NCBI GenBank assembly: GCA_964632135.1 | Contig: CAZWEI010000003.1 | Coordinates: 1-51,039, forward strand | Source: JBFMAP01 sp964632135 | Lineage (GTDB): Archaea > Micrarchaeota > Micrarchaeia > Burarchaeales > JBFMAP01 | Reading direction: 5' to 3' | DNA length: 51,039 nt | In this document: one piece after another, positions 51,023 through 51,039 of the stretch | Position numbering within the stretch: the stretch's first letter is position 1 | Layout of the letters: each line of letters begins with the position of its first letter | Made by a program: the position numbers and the translations under genes | The notes under the pieces: generated by a model | Databases searched by the model: none | Told to the model about the DNA's origin: nothing | What the model saw: the letters and a program-made list of their open reading frames with translations, nothing else

Positions 51023-51039
51023 AGCGATGCTTGTTGGAG
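50769..51039 (+). CDS. VirB2/TrbC-like pilin protein, copy 2 (cut by the window edge)
   Basis: At least 90 residues; the 3' end is beyond the window. A very strong GGAGGT site lies seven bases before the ATG at 50769. Signal peptide (FAALFATLVVMSVLAGAQ), then a variable Gly/Thr-rich, two-cysteine loop, then the same helix (GIVPIVALLMFVTAGLVYAG) and GAETRSRANVWS segment as copy 1. Confidence 0.65.
   Translation, partial: MIGKKFAALFATLVVMSVLAGAQGGSTTAAGTGGGVICQLGEICGTIMGIVPIVALLMFVTAGLVYAGGQIMGAETRSRANVWSTAMLVG

Noticed and set aside
1..51039. CRISPR array, tRNA or rRNA genes, insertion sequences
   Set aside because: I saw no regularly spaced repeats with unique spacers, no cloverleaf-forming gene and no transposase. 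The repeats found are protein-coding or regulatory in nature.

Overview
The window is archaeal. It carries an A-type (A1Ao) ATP synthase operon, deoxyhypusine synthase, two diphthamide enzymes, Pelota, ABCE1, an RFC small subunit, ribosomal protein uL16 (L10e) and an archaeal-type IleRS. Many promoters have TATA boxes about 26 nt from leaderless or short-leader starts, and other genes have GGTG/GAGGTG ribosome binding sites. Genes are packed tightly and often overlap by 1-15 bp. GCGCGC-type words are very common in the housekeeping genes and rarer in several accessory genes. Small membrane proteins, large cysteine-rich secreted proteins and VirB2-like pilins fit a DPANN-type archaeon such as Diapherotrites or Micrarchaeota. 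That placement is an inference, not a sequence-proven assignment.

Layout. 1-1.1 kb: short accessory reading frames, including one frame broken by a single in-frame TAG. 1.2-4.4 kb: uL16, a winged-helix/coiled-coil protein and an AT-rich HExxH metallopeptidase. 4.4-9.5 kb: PEP synthase, Dph2, a secreted subtilase and the RNA 2',3'-cyclic phosphodiesterase ThpR. 9.6-18.2 kb: ATP synthase operon H-I-K-E-C-F-A-B-D. 18.2-20.6 kb: a small membrane protein, a lipoprotein, Dph6 and a coiled-coil protein with a lysine-rich tail. 20.6-26.0 kb: an island for recycling SAM by-products (AhcY, an MTIP-type phosphorylase, a PfkB kinase, an MTA/SAH deaminase and MtnA). 26.0-28.2 kb: membrane-associated proteins of poorly known function. 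28.3-32.5 kb: deoxyhypusine synthase, ABCE1 and Pelota, all acting on translation elongation, recycling or rescue. 32.5-35.7 kb: two overlapping paralogues with a phosphoribosyltransferase-like domain. 35.7-41.7 kb: a one-direction block of a tandem Lrp regulator, a phased ATGAAC array, a 33-residue membrane peptide, a 1254-residue secreted Kazal/cysteine-rich protein and a membrane-anchored winged-helix protein. 41.8-49.5 kb: an unknown exported protein, RFC small subunit, IleRS, a zinc-ribbon protein, an unknown protein and a t6A methylthiotransferase. 49.5-51.0 kb: a polytopic membrane protein and two tandem VirB2/TrbC-like pilins, the second cut by the window edge.

Most promising novelties. 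(1) Two 50-bp tandem-hairpin elements sit in frame in unrelated genes at 2133-2182 and 9694-9743. Their right halves match at 24 of 28 bases, and all four differences are paired changes that keep the hairpin. (2) The ATGAAC array at 40583-40698 has helical spacing and lies over the promoter of the Kazal-protein operon. (3) The Kazal protein itself has four copies of a cysteine domain I do not recognise and eight CxxxC...CxC knots. (4) The phosphoribosyltransferase-like pair has an architecture like a polymorphic toxin with a spare cassette. (5) The SAM-salvage island has a phosphorylase whose base-site residues point to a deaminated (thioinosine) route.
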